From Clostridiales bacterium (GTDB taxonomy: Bacteria > Bacillota > Clostridia > Christensenellales > CAG-917), in the NCBI GenBank assembly GCA_022009995.1, contig CP091734.1, forward strand, positions 930,001-994,000: a stretch of 64,000 nucleotides of DNA, given 5' to 3'. Of the stretch, positions 27,606 to 38,692 are shown piece after piece. How positions within the stretch are numbered: the stretch's first letter is position 1; every line of letters starts with the position of its first letter. The notes beneath the pieces are model-generated. The model had not been told where the DNA came from and searched no databases. It worked only from the letters and a program-made list of their open reading frames with translations. Made by a program: the position numbers and the translations under genes.

Positions 27606-29381
27606 ATGTTTCAGAAAGAAGGCTATCCTTTGGACTGGTTACAGGAATTAAAGGAAAAAAACAACATAGTCGAAGTTATCTCGCGGTACGTGCAGTTGCA
27701 GCAAAAGGGCGGCAAATTCTGGTGTTGCTGTCCGTTTCACCATGAAAAAACCGCGTCGATGTGCGTCAACGAAGACGGACAGTTTTATCATTGCTTCGGC
27801 TGCGGAGAATCGGGCGACGTCATCACCTTTATAATGAAGATGGAAGGCATGACTTTCCCGGAAGCGGTTGCCTTTCTTGCGGAGCGCGCGGGTATGCAAG
27901 TCCCCACGCCCGTCGGTTTCAAAGTAATGCGGAATCCAGACAAAAACGCGACAGATTGTATGAAATCCTGACTCTCACCGCCAAATTTTATTACAAATCC
28001 CTTATGAGCGACGAGGGGAAAGACGCGCGGACGTACCTTGAAAAACGCGGCGTTGATAAAAACCTTATGACAAGGTTCGGGCTCGGCTTTTCGCCAAGTT
28101 ACGACGGCGTAATAAAGTACCTGAAAGAGCAGGGATTTTCCGAAGCCGAAATGCTCGACTGCGGCGTTGCGTGGCAAAGCGACAAATCAAAAAGAGTTTT
28201 CGACGCGCTGCAAGGCAGAATGATCGTGCCGATTTTCGATATGCGCGGCAGAGTCGTCGCATTCAGCGGACGAGCCGTCACGAAAGAGTTTTCGGGCGGA
28301 AAGTACGTGAATTACCGCAACACGAAAGTCTTTGAAAAAGGCAAGGTTCTGTACGCCGCGAACTTTGTGAAAAAGGAAAAACAAAAGGTTGCCATCGACA
28401 GAGTAATCGTCGTCGAAGGTTATATGGACGTCATATCGCTTGCAAAGTACGGCTTCAACAACGCCATTGCGGGAATGGGTACGGCGTTCACGCCAGAACA
28501 GGCGCGCGCACTTCGTACGTTGTCCGAAAACGTATGCGTGTGCTACGACGGCGACGCTGCGGGACAGCACGCAACCGTCAGAAACCTCGAAATTTGAATA
28601 AGGAAGGGCTGAATCTTAAAGTCGTGTCAATCCCCGAAAACGGAATGGACCCCGACGATTACGTCAAAAAGTACGGCCACGCCGGTTTTGAAAAACTTCT
28701 GGACAACGCCGTGCCTTACGTCGAGTTCGTGCTTTCCGTCATTGAAAAGGACAACGACCTGTCAACGAATACTGGGCGCGCAAAGTACGTCAACGAGGCT
28801 CTTGCTTTCATAAAGACTTTGCCAGAAACGACAGGACGCGACGTTTACCTTGAAATTGTGCACGATAAAAGCCGTGTTGCGATGAATATATTGCGCGACG
28901 GACTTGTGAACGAAATTTCCGAAGTCGTGTTTTCGGAGCCGCAAATCCAAAAGAGCGAACTGCCGGTAAGCCTGGAAGCGGCGCGGTTCGTCCTGAACAA
29001 AATGGCGTCGGGCGAAGAATACGCAAAGCCCACGGACGTCGTATCCCGCGACGTGTTCGGCGACAACGAAGTGCATAAACTCGTGTACGACTACGTCAAG
29101 GAAAAACGGAAGCCGGCGAAAAACCGCAGGCACACATGCTGTATTCTTTGTCGCAGGACGAGGAAGTCGCAAACGTATTGAATTCCGTGAAGGAATTCCA
29201 CGACGAAACAAAACTCATAAAGTATTACCGCGACAGCGTGAAACTCTTAAACTTAAACTACGTCAACTACCGCATCAAAACGCTTTCGCAAAGTTTCGAC
29301 GCATGCCCCGACGCGTCCGAAAGACGTCGGATTCTCACCGACCTTTCGGTTTATCAGAACATGCTGAAATCACTTAAATAA
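27606..29381 (+). CDS. dnaG: DNA primase (three frame breaks)
   Basis: About 593 residues once breaks near 27950, 28597 and 29110 are bridged; each is explained by one missing base in an A or T run. The CHC2 zinc finger is at the N-terminus (CPFHHEKTASM, Cys42/His45, then YHCFGCGESGD, Cys63/Cys66). The catalytic core has GRMIVPIFDMRGRVVAFSGR and the Toprim VIVVEGYMDVISL, followed by CYDGDAAGQ. The C-terminal third is the helicase-binding domain. It makes RNA primers for replication. As the gene is essential, its three breaks argue for sequence error. It starts the primase-sigma operon. Confidence 0.95.
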
Positions 29382-29450
29382 GAAAAAACGCAACTCGCTT
29401 GCGATAAATATTTTTACCGTAAAAGAACTTGCATACATAAGGAGGTCTTA

Positions 29451-30485
29451 ATGGAAAACAGGGAAGCCTTATTAAAGGCCGAAACCGACAAACTGATTGA
29501 AGAAGGCAAAAAGAAAGGCTCTTTAACTCAGGAAGAAATAATGTCAAAGCTTGAAAAGATTGACGCAACCGCAGACGAAATGGAGGACGTCTTTAAGACA
29601 ATCGAAGCCGTCGTTCAGGTTGGGGAAACCGAAGATAACTTTGACAAGATTATGGCGGAAGGCAGTCTTGACGACTCCGTCAAAATGTATCTGAAAGACA
29701 TCGGCCGCGTGCCGCTTTTGTCCGCCGAACGCGAGGTCGAACTTGCAAAACGCATGGAAGAAGGCGACGAGGAAGCAAAACGCATATTAAGCGAAGCCAA
29801 CCTTCGTCTTGTCGTGTCGATTGCAAAGCGTTACGTCGGCAGAGGTATGCAGTTCCTTGACCTTATTCAGGAAGGCAACCTCGGGCTTATGAAAGCCGTC
29901 GAAATTCGATTACAGAAAGGGGTTCAAATTCTCGACCTACGCGACGTGGTGGATAAGACAATCCATTACCCGCGCGATCGCCGACCAGGCAAGGACGATT
30001 CGTATCCCCGTGCATATGGTCGAAACCATAAACAAGCAGGTGCGCGCGACGCGTCAGCTTTTGCAAAAACTCGGCCGTGAACCCAGCCCCGAAGAAATTG
30101 CGGAGTTTATCGGCTCCACTCCCGAGCGCGTGCGCGAAATCCAAAAAATAGCACAGGATCCCGTGTCGCTCGAAACGCCTATCGGTGAGGAAGAAGACAG
30201 TCATCTTGGCGATTTTATCGAAGACAGCAACGCCGCAGCCCCCGCGGAAGTCGCGGAAGCGAATATGCTGCGCGAACAGCTTATAAGCGTTTTAAGCACG
30301 CTTACCCCGCGCGAAGAAAGGTGTTAAGACTTCGTTACGGCATCGACGACAGCCATCCGAGAACGCTTGAAGAAGTCGGCAAAGAGTTCAACGTAACGCG
30401 TGAACGTATCCGTCAGATCGAAGCGAAGGCTTTAAGAAAACTGCGCCACCCGAACCGCATCAAAAAGCTGAAAGATTATACCTAA
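29451..30485 (+). CDS. rpoD: primary sigma factor RpoD/SigA (two frame breaks)
   Basis: About 345 residues. Region 1.1-like acidic N-terminus, then region 1.2 (DDSVKMYLKDIGRVPLLSAE), region 2 (NLRLVVSIAKRYVGRGMQFL, then FSTYATWWIRQ in the second frame), region 3 and region 4 with VTRERIRQIEAKALRKLRHP. Breaks near 29908 and 30322 are each an A run that is too short (GTCGAAATTC, GAAGAAAGGTG). It directs RNA polymerase to the TTGACA/TATAAT promoters seen throughout this window. An AAGGAGG site precedes the ATG, and trmK starts three bases after its stop. Confidence 0.95.
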
Positions 30486-30487
30486 AA

Positions 30488-31144
30488 ATGTTGACGCTTG
30501 ACGAAAGATTAAGTGCCGTCGTGAAGGAGCTGGAACTTGGCGATAAGGTTGCGGACATCGGCTGCGACCACGGCAAAATCGCAAATTCCGCCGTGCAAAT
30601 CACGAAAAACCCCGTTTATGCCGTCGATATCAGCGCGGAATGTCTGATGAAGGCGCGGACGCTTTCAAAGGAACTTTTGCAGGAAGACGACGTGATTTGC
30701 CTTGTCGGCGACGGGCTTAATCCCGTGAAAGACAAAGACGTCGATACCATCGTTATTGCCGGTATGGGCGCGCACGAAATCGTGAAAATTTTAAGCGACT
30801 CGGACAAGCGATACGAGAAGTATATTCTCGTCCCGCATCAGCACGCCGACGTTCTGAGAGCCTTTTTGCAGGAAAACGGATTTTTCGTGAAAAAGGACGG
30901 CGTCGTGAAAAGTGGCAACAAGTTTTATCCCGTCATCGTCGCGGAAGGAATCGGATATACGCGCTACACGCCGTTTGAAACCTATTTCGGAAAGGACGAA
31001 ACGGAAGACCTTGCGGAATTTATCGGCATGCGTAAAAAAATTCTGAAAATGCTTGCGTCCCGCGCGAAAGGCGAATCGCTTGAAAAAATCCTTGCCGAAA
31101 CGAGAGAGATCGAAGAATATGAAAATCAAAGAAATAATCGCTGA
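30488..31144 (+). CDS. trmK: tRNA (adenine-22-N1) methyltransferase TrmK
   Basis: An intact 218-residue protein. The class I methyltransferase motif VADIGCDHGKIANSAV binds S-adenosylmethionine; VYAVDISAECLMKAR and TIVIAGMGAHEIVKIL complete the TrmK pattern, and VPHQHADVLRAFL is typical. It methylates A22 in the D-loop of certain tRNAs. A C-terminal helical coiled-coil segment is rich in Lys/Glu. It lies between rpoD and nif3, the classical order in Firmicutes, and overlaps the start of the next gene. Confidence 0.9.
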   Translation: MLTLDERLSAVVKELELGDKVADIGCDHGKIANSAVQITKNPVYAVDISAECLMKARTLSKELLQEDDVICLVGDGLNPVKDKDVDTIVIAGMGAHEIVKILSDSDKRYEKYILVPHQHADVLRAFLQENGFFVKKDGVVKSGNKFYPVIVAEGIGYTRYTPFETYFGKDETEDLAEFIGMRKKILKMLASRAKGESLEKILAETREIEEYENQRNNR

Positions 31145-31880
31145 AATCGAAAGAGTCGCGCCGCTTGACACGGCGTTGCCGTACGATAACCCCGGGCTTA
31201 TTGTCGGAGACGACGAGAAAGAATGCACGGGCGTGCTTCTGACGGTCGACGCGACGTACGGCGCGCTTAAAGAAGCCGCAAGCAATGGCTGCAACCTTAT
31301 TATTTCGCATCACCCGATAATCTTTACGCCGCGAAAGAGTTTTTTGACGAAAGATTATAAATGCGACGTAATTGCGTCGGCATACGTGTCGGGCACGGCG
31401 ATTTACGCCGCCCACACGAACATTGACGGATTTCACGACAATATGGCGGTACGCACGCTGAAAGCAATCGGCGCGAAAAACGTAACGACGCTGTTCGATA
31501 ACGGATTCGGCGCGCAAGGCGACGTCGATATGAAATTTTCTGAAATTAAGGAAAAAGTCAAAAAACTTTTGTGCGACGACACGATTTTCACGGTCGGCGA
31601 CGAAAACAAGAAGATTAAAAAAGTCGCGATGATAAACGGCGCGGGCGGCGACGACGAATGTTTCTCCCGTGCAAGAGAAGTCGGCGCGGATTTGTGTATT
31701 TCCGGCGAGTTTAAGCATCATATCCTGCTGGAAGCAAAAGAAACGAATTACGCTTTAATGTCCGTAGGACATTATGCAAGCGAAACGTGTTTTAATGACG
31801 TTCTTAATGACATATTAAAGTGTCACTTTGACACAATCAAAATTGTAAAATATTATGAAGGAAATCCCTTTAACGGCTGA
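31119..31880 (+). CDS. Nif3-like dinuclear metal-centre protein
   Basis: 253 residues from the ATG at 31119, inside the end of trmK. Metal-ligand segments NLIISHHPIIFTPRK, YAAHTNIDGFHDNMAV and the late HYASETCFND are present. This is the short form of the family, without the PII-like insert domain. Family members form toroidal hexamers with two metals per subunit; the biochemical role is disputed. Co-occurrence with trmK and the zinc-ribbon protein that follows is strongly conserved in Firmicutes. Confidence 0.9.
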   Translation: MKIKEIIAEIERVAPLDTALPYDNPGLIVGDDEKECTGVLLTVDATYGALKEAASNGCNLIISHHPIIFTPRKSFLTKDYKCDVIASAYVSGTAIYAAHTNIDGFHDNMAVRTLKAIGAKNVTTLFDNGFGAQGDVDMKFSEIKEKVKKLLCDDTIFTVGDENKKIKKVAMINGAGGDDECFSRAREVGADLCISGEFKHHILLEAKETNYALMSVGHYASETCFNDVLNDILKCHFDTIKIVKYYEGNPFNG

Positions 31881-31898
31881 TTTCCGCGAGGTGTATAT

Positions 31899-32603
31899 AT
31901 GAAATTTGACAGTATGCTCGAATACCAGAAAATCGATTCGGAACTTGTAAAAATCGAAAGAGAACTCAACAACAGTACCGAAAAAGAAAAGGCAAGCGCC
32001 CTGAACGCAAAAATCAAGACCGCGGGCGACAATATGGCAAAATTCCAGAGCGAAGCGGACGAACTTAATCTGAACGCCGAAAAACTTGCGGCAAACGTCG
32101 GTAAGTACGAATCCGAAGTGAAAGAAATCGCGGACTCCATCTCCGACGTTCAGGACGAACAGGAAATCGAATATTACGAAAAGGTTCTTGCGGGGCTTTC
32201 CGAAGACGTCAACAAACTGCTACGGGAACTGCAAAGAGTGTCCGCCCGTATCGATCAGGTGAAAGACAACAGCGACAATCTTACCCGTCAGGCGGTGCAG
32301 CTCAACGAGCAATACAAAGTCGCGCTGCAAAGTTATCAAGGCTTGAAACTCAAACTGCAAAACGAAGGTCGCCCCGTGATGGAAAAACTGAAAGCGGTTG
32401 AGAAAAACATAGATCCCAAATTCATTCTGATGTACAAGCGGTGCAGGGCGGCAAGAAAACTCCCGGCATTCGTGGAATACGCCGGCGACGGAAGTTGCTA
32501 CTGCGGAATGAACCTTCCCAACGACTGCATCGGAAAACTGAAAGAAGACGGCGACTTTGTTGAATGCCCGAACTGCGGCCGCATCGTAATCCTTAATAAA
32601 TAA
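31899..32603 (+). CDS. coiled-coil protein with C-terminal C4 zinc ribbon (CT398-like)
   Basis: 234 residues. Residues 1-175 form a long helical hairpin (SMLEYQKIDSELVKIERELN and many Lys/Glu heptads). The C-terminus has a zinc ribbon with Cys pairs CYCGM and CPNCGR. This matches the zf-RING_7/CT398-like family next to nif3 in many bacteria. The Chlamydia homologue has been linked to sigma-54 and secretion; here the function is unknown, perhaps RNA or protein binding. It ends the operon. Confidence 0.85.
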   Translation: MKFDSMLEYQKIDSELVKIERELNNSTEKEKASALNAKIKTAGDNMAKFQSEADELNLNAEKLAANVGKYESEVKEIADSISDVQDEQEIEYYEKVLAGLSEDVNKLLRELQRVSARIDQVKDNSDNLTRQAVQLNEQYKVALQSYQGLKLKLQNEGRPVMEKLKAVEKNIDPKFILMYKRCRAARKLPAFVEYAGDGSCYCGMNLPNDCIGKLKEDGDFVECPNCGRIVILNK

Positions 32604-32635
32604 AAAACCGACATATAACTTACAGGAGAAAGACC

Positions 32636-35600
32636 ATGGAAAAAAAGTTGTTCAACGATATAAACGTTTATAACGTAAATGCCGAAAAGCGCAACGGCGC
32701 GGGTTTTCCGTACGACGACGAAGGCAACAAAAAAATAGTATCGCTTAACGGCAAATGGAAATTCAAGTACGCGAAAAAAATCGCGGATATCCCCGAAAAC
32801 TACTATGCGGCGGACTACGACGTGTCGAATTTCGACGAAATAACCGTGCCGTCCAACTGGCAGATCGAAGGGTACGGCAGACCGCAATATCTCAATATCC
32901 GTTACCCGCACGCGCTTGAAACGAAATCAAAAGCAAGATTCCGCACGTAAAGGAAGACGAGGCTCCGGCAGGGTTATATGTCCTTGATTTCGAGTGCCAA
33001 AAAAACGACGACGATAACGTTCTTATCAATTTCGGCGGTATCGAAAGCGCGGGCGAAGTTTACGTCAACGGCAACTTCGTCGGGTACAGCGAAGACTCGT
33101 TCGACTATCAGGAATACGACGTTACCGACTTCGTAAAAGACGGCGTAAACCGCCTTGCGGTGACGGTTTATCAGTTCTCGACGGGCAGTTACCTTGAAGA
33201 TCAGGATATGTGGAGAATGAGCGGTATTTTCCGCGACGTTTTCCTTGTATATCGTCCGAAGAAATTCATTTCCGACATCTTTAACTATTCGGAATTCACC
33301 AATAAAGACGGTGTTATGTTCTTTCGCGCGGAAATCTCGATGCGTGCGGAACGCGCCGATTTCAGCGGCGGCAGGCTTGTCGTGATGCTTCGCGACGCCG
33401 ACAGGCAGGAAGTTTTTAAGGACATTGTCATCATTCCCGAAATCAAAAACGGCGGAAGTTACAAGGTCGACTTTTTGAAAGAAGTCCGCGACGTAACGCT
33501 TTGGGAAATGGAAAATCCTTATCTTTACGAAGTGGATTATATCCTTTACGAAGACGGCGAAGACACCGTGATGGCGGACAGAAGAAAACTTATGTTCGGT
33601 TTCAGAACGGTGGAAATCACGGGCTATAATCCCGAAACAAACCGCGGCCCGTTCATTATGCTTAACGGCAAACCTTTGAAATCCGCGGCGTAAACCGTCA
33701 CGAATTCGATCCCGAACACGGCAGATACGTCTCGCGCGAGTTCAATGAAAACGACATCATCCTTTGCCGCAAAAACAACATCACGGCAATCCGCACGAGC
33801 CACTATCCCGACAGCCGCGACTTTTACGAACTTTGCGACAAATACGGCATCATCGTAATGAGCGAATGTAACCTTGAAACGCACGGTCTTGCGTCCAGAA
33901 TCCCGGGCTCTGACAAACGCTGGGAAGGGCACGTCGTTTACCGTATGCGTAACATGGTAGACTCTTACAAAAACCATCCCTCGGTCATCTTCTGGTCGCT
34001 CGGAAACGAGGCGGGCTACGGCCAAAACTTCGTAAAAATGCGCGAAGCCGCGCTTGAAATCGACAAAACGCGCCCCATTCATTACAATCCCGACACCGAC
34101 TTCCGCTCGTCCGACGTTCTGAGCGATATGTACACCCGTCAGGAGAAAATGAAACGCATCGGCGAATGTAAAAAACCTTATACTCACTGCATAGCGTTGT
34201 GGTCGCCGACGGGCAAGGTCTTTAAGCCCAAGGATTACCGTGACAAACCTTTCGTACTTTGCGAATACGCGCACGCGATGAACAACAGCCTCGGCAACTT
34301 CAACGATTACTGGAAAGAGTTTTTGAGATACGACAGACTCGCAGGCGGGTTTATCTGGGACTTTGCGGATCAGAGCATCAAAAAGGTTGAAAACGACGGC
34401 ACGGTCAAATGGACGCAGGGCGGCGACTTTGGCGACGTACCCAACGACGGCAACTTTGTCTTCAACGGTATCGTTCAGCCCGACAGAACCCCGCAACCCG
34501 CGCTGTTTGAAGTGAAAAAGTATATCAACTTGTCGATTTTTCGACGAAGGGCGACAACCTTATTATTAAAAACCGCCACAGAATAACTCCGCTCGACGAC
34601 AGATTCAAGCTGTCGATGAGAATTCTGAGAGAAGGCAAATTCGTGGAAAAGGTCAAGCTCGACCTGCCCGAAATCAAGCCGCTCAGCACGGGCGAAATCA
34701 ATATTAAAAAGTATATCAAAAACCGCGAAAACGAACTTTCGATCGTGGTGGAACTCAGTCTTGCGGAAGATACGTTCTTTGCGCCGGCGGGGCATATCGT
34801 CGCGTACGAGCAGATTTTGTATAATCCGAAAAAGGGCAAAGCAGTCGATATGACCGTCAAACCCGTTTACGAAAACAACAAGGACGAGGTACGCGTTTAT
34901 ACCGAAGAATTCGACGCCGCAATCGACAAGAAAACGGGCGGACTCAACTTCTTCACGAAAGACAACGCGCCGCTTCTGCACGAACCCGTAAAACCCAACT
35001 TCTGGCGCGCGATAACCGACAACGATTACCTGCCGCAAGTCCCCGCGTTCGTAAGGGCGATTATGGGCAAGTGGTATTACAAAAAAGCCACGAAACGCCT
35101 GAAAGTCGGCAGGATTAAGGTCAAGGAACAAAACGGCTCGATCAAGGTCGAAGTGCATTGGATAAGCACAAGACTGGGGCTGAAAACGACCTATAAATTC
35201 GACGGCGTGGGCAACGTTATCGTCCAGATGTCGGTGCGCGGACGCGCTTACGGATTGCCGAGATACGGCTTCGTGACCGAACTCAACGAAGGTTACGACA
35301 AGATGCGTTTTTACGGGAAAGGTCCGTTTGAAAACTATTGCGACCGTGGCGACGCGGCGATTCTCGGCGTGTACGAAGGCGAAGTCGGAGAGTTCGAACA
35401 CGGCTATCTCACCCCGCAGGAATGCAGCAACCACACCGAAATGAGATGGCTTGAAGTGTGCGGCGAAGACAAGCCGACGCTGCAAATCAAATATGTCGGA
35501 AAACCCTTTGAAGCAAGCGTCAACGAGTATAGTATCGAACAGTTGGAAAACACCACACACAGGCATTTATTGCAAAAAACCGGACGTTTAACTGTCACTT

Positions 35601-35722
35601 TTGACGGAAAACAACGCGGCGTAGGCGGCGACGTACCTGCCTTTGCATGCACTAAACCGAGATACAAAATCTATCCCGTCGTGAAGCATTCGTTCAGCGT
35701 GCAGCTCTCTTTCAAAAAGTAA
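32636..35722 (+). CDS. lacZ: beta-galactosidase, GH2 family (three frame breaks)
   Basis: About 1030 residues, the usual length of LacZ. Breaks near 32935, 33685 and 34540 are each repaired by one base in a short run. Order: sugar-binding jelly roll (VPSNWQIEGYGRPQYLN), two Ig-like domains, TIM barrel with GVNRHEFDPEHG, TSHYPDSRDFYELCDKYG, acid/base NEAGYG and nucleophile-bearing CEYAHAMNNSLGNF, then the Bgal small-chain domain (FWRAITDNDYLPQ, YGKGPFENYCDR). It hydrolyses lactose and other beta-galactosides. No signal peptide, so it is cytoplasmic. There is no adjacent permease; galM is about 11 kb away. Confidence 0.9.
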
Positions 35723-35746
35723 AAAGTCATTGAAATCATAATCGTC

Positions 35747-35777
35747 AAAAAACCCTCGCTCAGTCGGGGGTTTTTAT
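35747..35777 (+). terminator. intrinsic terminator after lacZ
   Basis: AAAAACCCTCG / CGGGGGTTTTT with a short loop and following T-rich tract. Confidence 0.75.
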
Positions 35778-35839
35778 TTTTAAGGTATTTTTTAATTGAT
35801 TGTAATACTTTTGTAATGTGATAAACGACCGAAAACGTT

Positions 35840-35868
35840 TGTCAAAACCGAACGCGTATGGTAAAATG
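35840..35868 (+). promoter_or_regulatory. promoter of ABC exporter operon
   Basis: TTGTCA, a 17-base spacer and TAAAAT about 75 bases upstream of the ATG at 35939; exact positions approximate. Confidence 0.55.
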
Positions 35869-35938
35869 CAAGCGATATAATATTAAAAGGATTATATCGT
35901 TGCTTTACGCACACTATAACAAATACGAAAGGTGCAAA

Positions 35939-36892
35939 ATGAAAATGAAATTCAAAAAGAATAAACACGAACTTGAAGTCGCGGAAACGCCCGACCAGAT
36001 TATGGAAGACGCCACAGCGGAAGAACTTGAAACTCTTGACGAGCGCGAACCCGAAATTCTTGACGACGTAAGCGCGTCCAACGACACGGAAGTCCACAAA
36101 AGACTTGGCGATTTTTCAAACGAAAACACCGTCATCGAAGGCGCGCCCCCGATGCTTAAAATCGACCACCTTAAAAAAAGGTACGCCAACAGCGAGGTAT
36201 ATTCCGTAAAAGATTTGTCGCTGGAACTGAAACCCGGCGAAGTTTTCGGATTTCTGGGCAAGAACGGCGCGGGCAAATCCACGACCATAAAATGTCTGAC
36301 CGGCATACTTCCGTTTGAAGAAGGCAAAATCACGATTTGCGGATACGATATCGTGAAAGAGCCTATGCAGGCGAAAATGAACATGGGTTACGTCCCCGAC
36401 AACCACAGCGTTTACGAACGTCTGACGGGCAGGGAATACGTAAACTACGTCGCCGACCTTTACCGCGTGCCGAAAGCCGACCGCGAAGAAAGGCTCAACA
36501 TGTTTCTGGACTTATTCAGACTTCGTTTTGCCGTCGACCGTCAGATCAAGTCGTACAGCCACGGTATGAAGCAGAAGATTTGTATCATCGCCGCGCTTAT
36601 TTACGAGCCGAAACTCTGGGTGCTGGACGAGCCGATGATGGGACTCGACCCGCAATCCACGGCGGAAATTTTAAGTTATATGCGTGAACACGTCCGCAAG
36701 GGCAACACGGTATTTTTCAGCAGCCACAACCTCGATATGGTTGCGAAGGTCTGCAACAGAGTCGCGATAATCAACGACGGCATTTTGCACTGCGTCATCG
36801 ACTTGTCCGATCCCGCAAACCGCGAAACCCTTGAAAAACGATTCTTTGAAATCTCGTCCACCGAGGAAGAAAGGAGGGCGTGGAATGTCTGA
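35939..36892 (+). CDS. ABC transporter ATP-binding protein with acidic N-terminal extension
   Basis: 317 residues from the ATG at 35939 (site AAAGGTG). The ABC core has Walker A GFLGKNGAGKSTTIKCLTG, the signature YSHGMKQKICIIAALIY, Walker B LWVLDEPMMGLDP and the switch His in FFSSHNLDM. It most resembles drug/lipid or Na+ exporter ATPases (CcmA type). Unusual is about 70 residues of acidic sequence before the core (EDATAEELETLDEREPEILD), absent from typical members. It powers the permease that starts eight bases before its stop. Confidence 0.85.
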   Translation: MKMKFKKNKHELEVAETPDQIMEDATAEELETLDEREPEILDDVSASNDTEVHKRLGDFSNENTVIEGAPPMLKIDHLKKRYANSEVYSVKDLSLELKPGEVFGFLGKNGAGKSTTIKCLTGILPFEEGKITICGYDIVKEPMQAKMNMGYVPDNHSVYERLTGREYVNYVADLYRVPKADREERLNMFLDLFRLRFAVDRQIKSYSHGMKQKICIIAALIYEPKLWVLDEPMMGLDPQSTAEILSYMREHVRKGNTVFFSSHNLDMVAKVCNRVAIINDGILHCVIDLSDPANRETLEKRFFEISSTEEERRAWNV

Positions 36893-38601
36893 TAAAATCA
36901 ACAAGGAAGCGCTTGCCGCGCATCGGAAAAAGGTGCGCGACGATTGGTTTACCATACGCGCGCTTTTGAAAATAGATATGAAATCCCGCTTGGATACGGC
37001 ACACGTATCGGCGCGGGCAACGTCGGGAAATGGATATTCAATTTAATTATGTCCGGCCTGATGTATGCAATAATCGTATTTTTGATTTTGCTTTTCACGC
37101 AAATGTTCGTCGCGCGTCCCGGACTTCGCGACAGTTACATCGTCATCGTGTCGATGGCGTCGATAATCCTGCAATTTTTCATTTGCACCGCAACGCTCAT
37201 CAAGGCGCTTTATTACAGCGGCGACAACGAAATATTGCTGCGATTCCCCGTGAACGGCACGCAGATTTTCATTGCGAAGTCGATATTCGTATTCATCAGC
37301 AACTTTTTGATTACGATGGGGATTCTTCTGCCGTTTTACATTTGTTACGGCGTTATTCTGCAAAAGGCGGGCGCACTCGGAAGGCCGCCTGAGATTTTCT
37401 ATCCCGTGGCGATACTCACGACGTTTTTAAGCAGCTTCCTGCCGTTCTTCCTGGCGAACATCGTGGCAATCCCCGTGATGAAGTTAATCAACCTTATCAA
37501 AAACAAATACGGCATCGTATTGTGCGTTACGATCCTTGTGGTCGTGGGCATATTCGTCGCGTACATGCAACTGCTGAAATCGCTTGTCGGTTTTTACATT
37601 GAAAAGGATATGGCGTTGTTCAGCCCGGAAGTCATGGGCAGAATCGGGAAGTTTGCGGCAGGCGCGTTCCCGTTCAACCTTTACGCGAACATGCTTTTGG
37701 GACGTCACCCGTATATTAACCTTATTTACGTCCTGCTGCTTACGACGGGCGTCGGGCTTATTGCGATGCTCATCGTCAAAAAGTGGTATTTCAGCACGAT
37801 TCTGGACGGCATCGAAATCAGCGCGCTTCTTTCACGAAACGCACCTCGGACAAACCTCTTCCGCCGTTCCTGTCGTATATGCGCCGTGATTTTTACGGGA
37901 TTTTAAGAAGTTTCAATTACAGCTTCCAATATCTCGTCATGGCGGCGGCAGCACCCGTTATGGTATATTACTGCAACGCGCTTGCGGGTTCTGTCGGCAG
38001 CAACAGCGTCGGCAACAACATTCTGCCCGGCATATCGCTTATGGTCATTACGATTTTCGTAACGGTCATCGTGTCGTTCTCGTCAACGGCGATAAGCAGG
38101 GAAGGCGGATGCTTTTATCATACGAAGATTATTCCGTTGCCGTACTGGAAGCAGGTGCTTGCAAAATTCCTTTTGTATTCGGGCGTAGCAACGCTTTCGA
38201 TTATCCTTTGCTGCATCGCTGTAAGCGGCGCGAAGTTCGTATCGCCCGTAGACGCGGTTATGATATTCTTTATCGCGGAGTTTTCAAACATTGCGTTGAC
38301 GAGTCTTTGCATGTGGTTCGATACCAAATCGCCCACGTTCAACTTCATGGGCGACGGCGAGCTTGTCTCGGCAAACAAAAACGTTGCCATCGCGCTTGCT
38401 CTCGGGCTTGTGTTTGCGGTGTTGTACGGCTTGTTTACGATGATCGGCGGGTTCCTGCCCACGTTTGCGGGAATACCCATCAAACACGGCGCAAAGTCGA
38501 TTATGGGGCTTTTGCTCATCGTGTCGGGCGTTGCGGCGGCACTGGGGCTTGTGCTTCTTTTCGTAAAACTTAACAAACGCTATAATAAACTTTATCAATA
38601 A
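36885..38601 (+). CDS. ABC transporter permease (two frame breaks)
   Basis: About 572 residues with some 12 hydrophobic helices, in the style of the ABC-2/putative exporter permeases paired with CcmA-type ATPases. AAGGAGG precedes the ATG, which overlaps the ATPase stop. Breaks near 37000 and 37870 are bridged. Segments SGLMYAIIVFLILLFTQMFV and GIVLCVTILVVVGIFVAYM mark the first half, and GISLMVITIFVTVIVSFSST the second half. The substrate is not evident; the next gene encodes a large secreted Ig-like protein, which may be a cargo or partner (speculative). Confidence 0.8.
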
Positions 38602-38692
38602 GTATAATTTCAAAACGAAATATTGTATGTTTCGTATATTCCTTGCGGCAGACGAAAGGTTCTTTGCCGCTGAAAAAAAGTAGGAGACGCCG

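Noticed and set aside
27606..30485. Programmed frameshifting in dnaG and rpoD
   Set aside because: There are five breaks without slippery heptamers or following pseudoknots, and each is explained by a shortened homopolymer.
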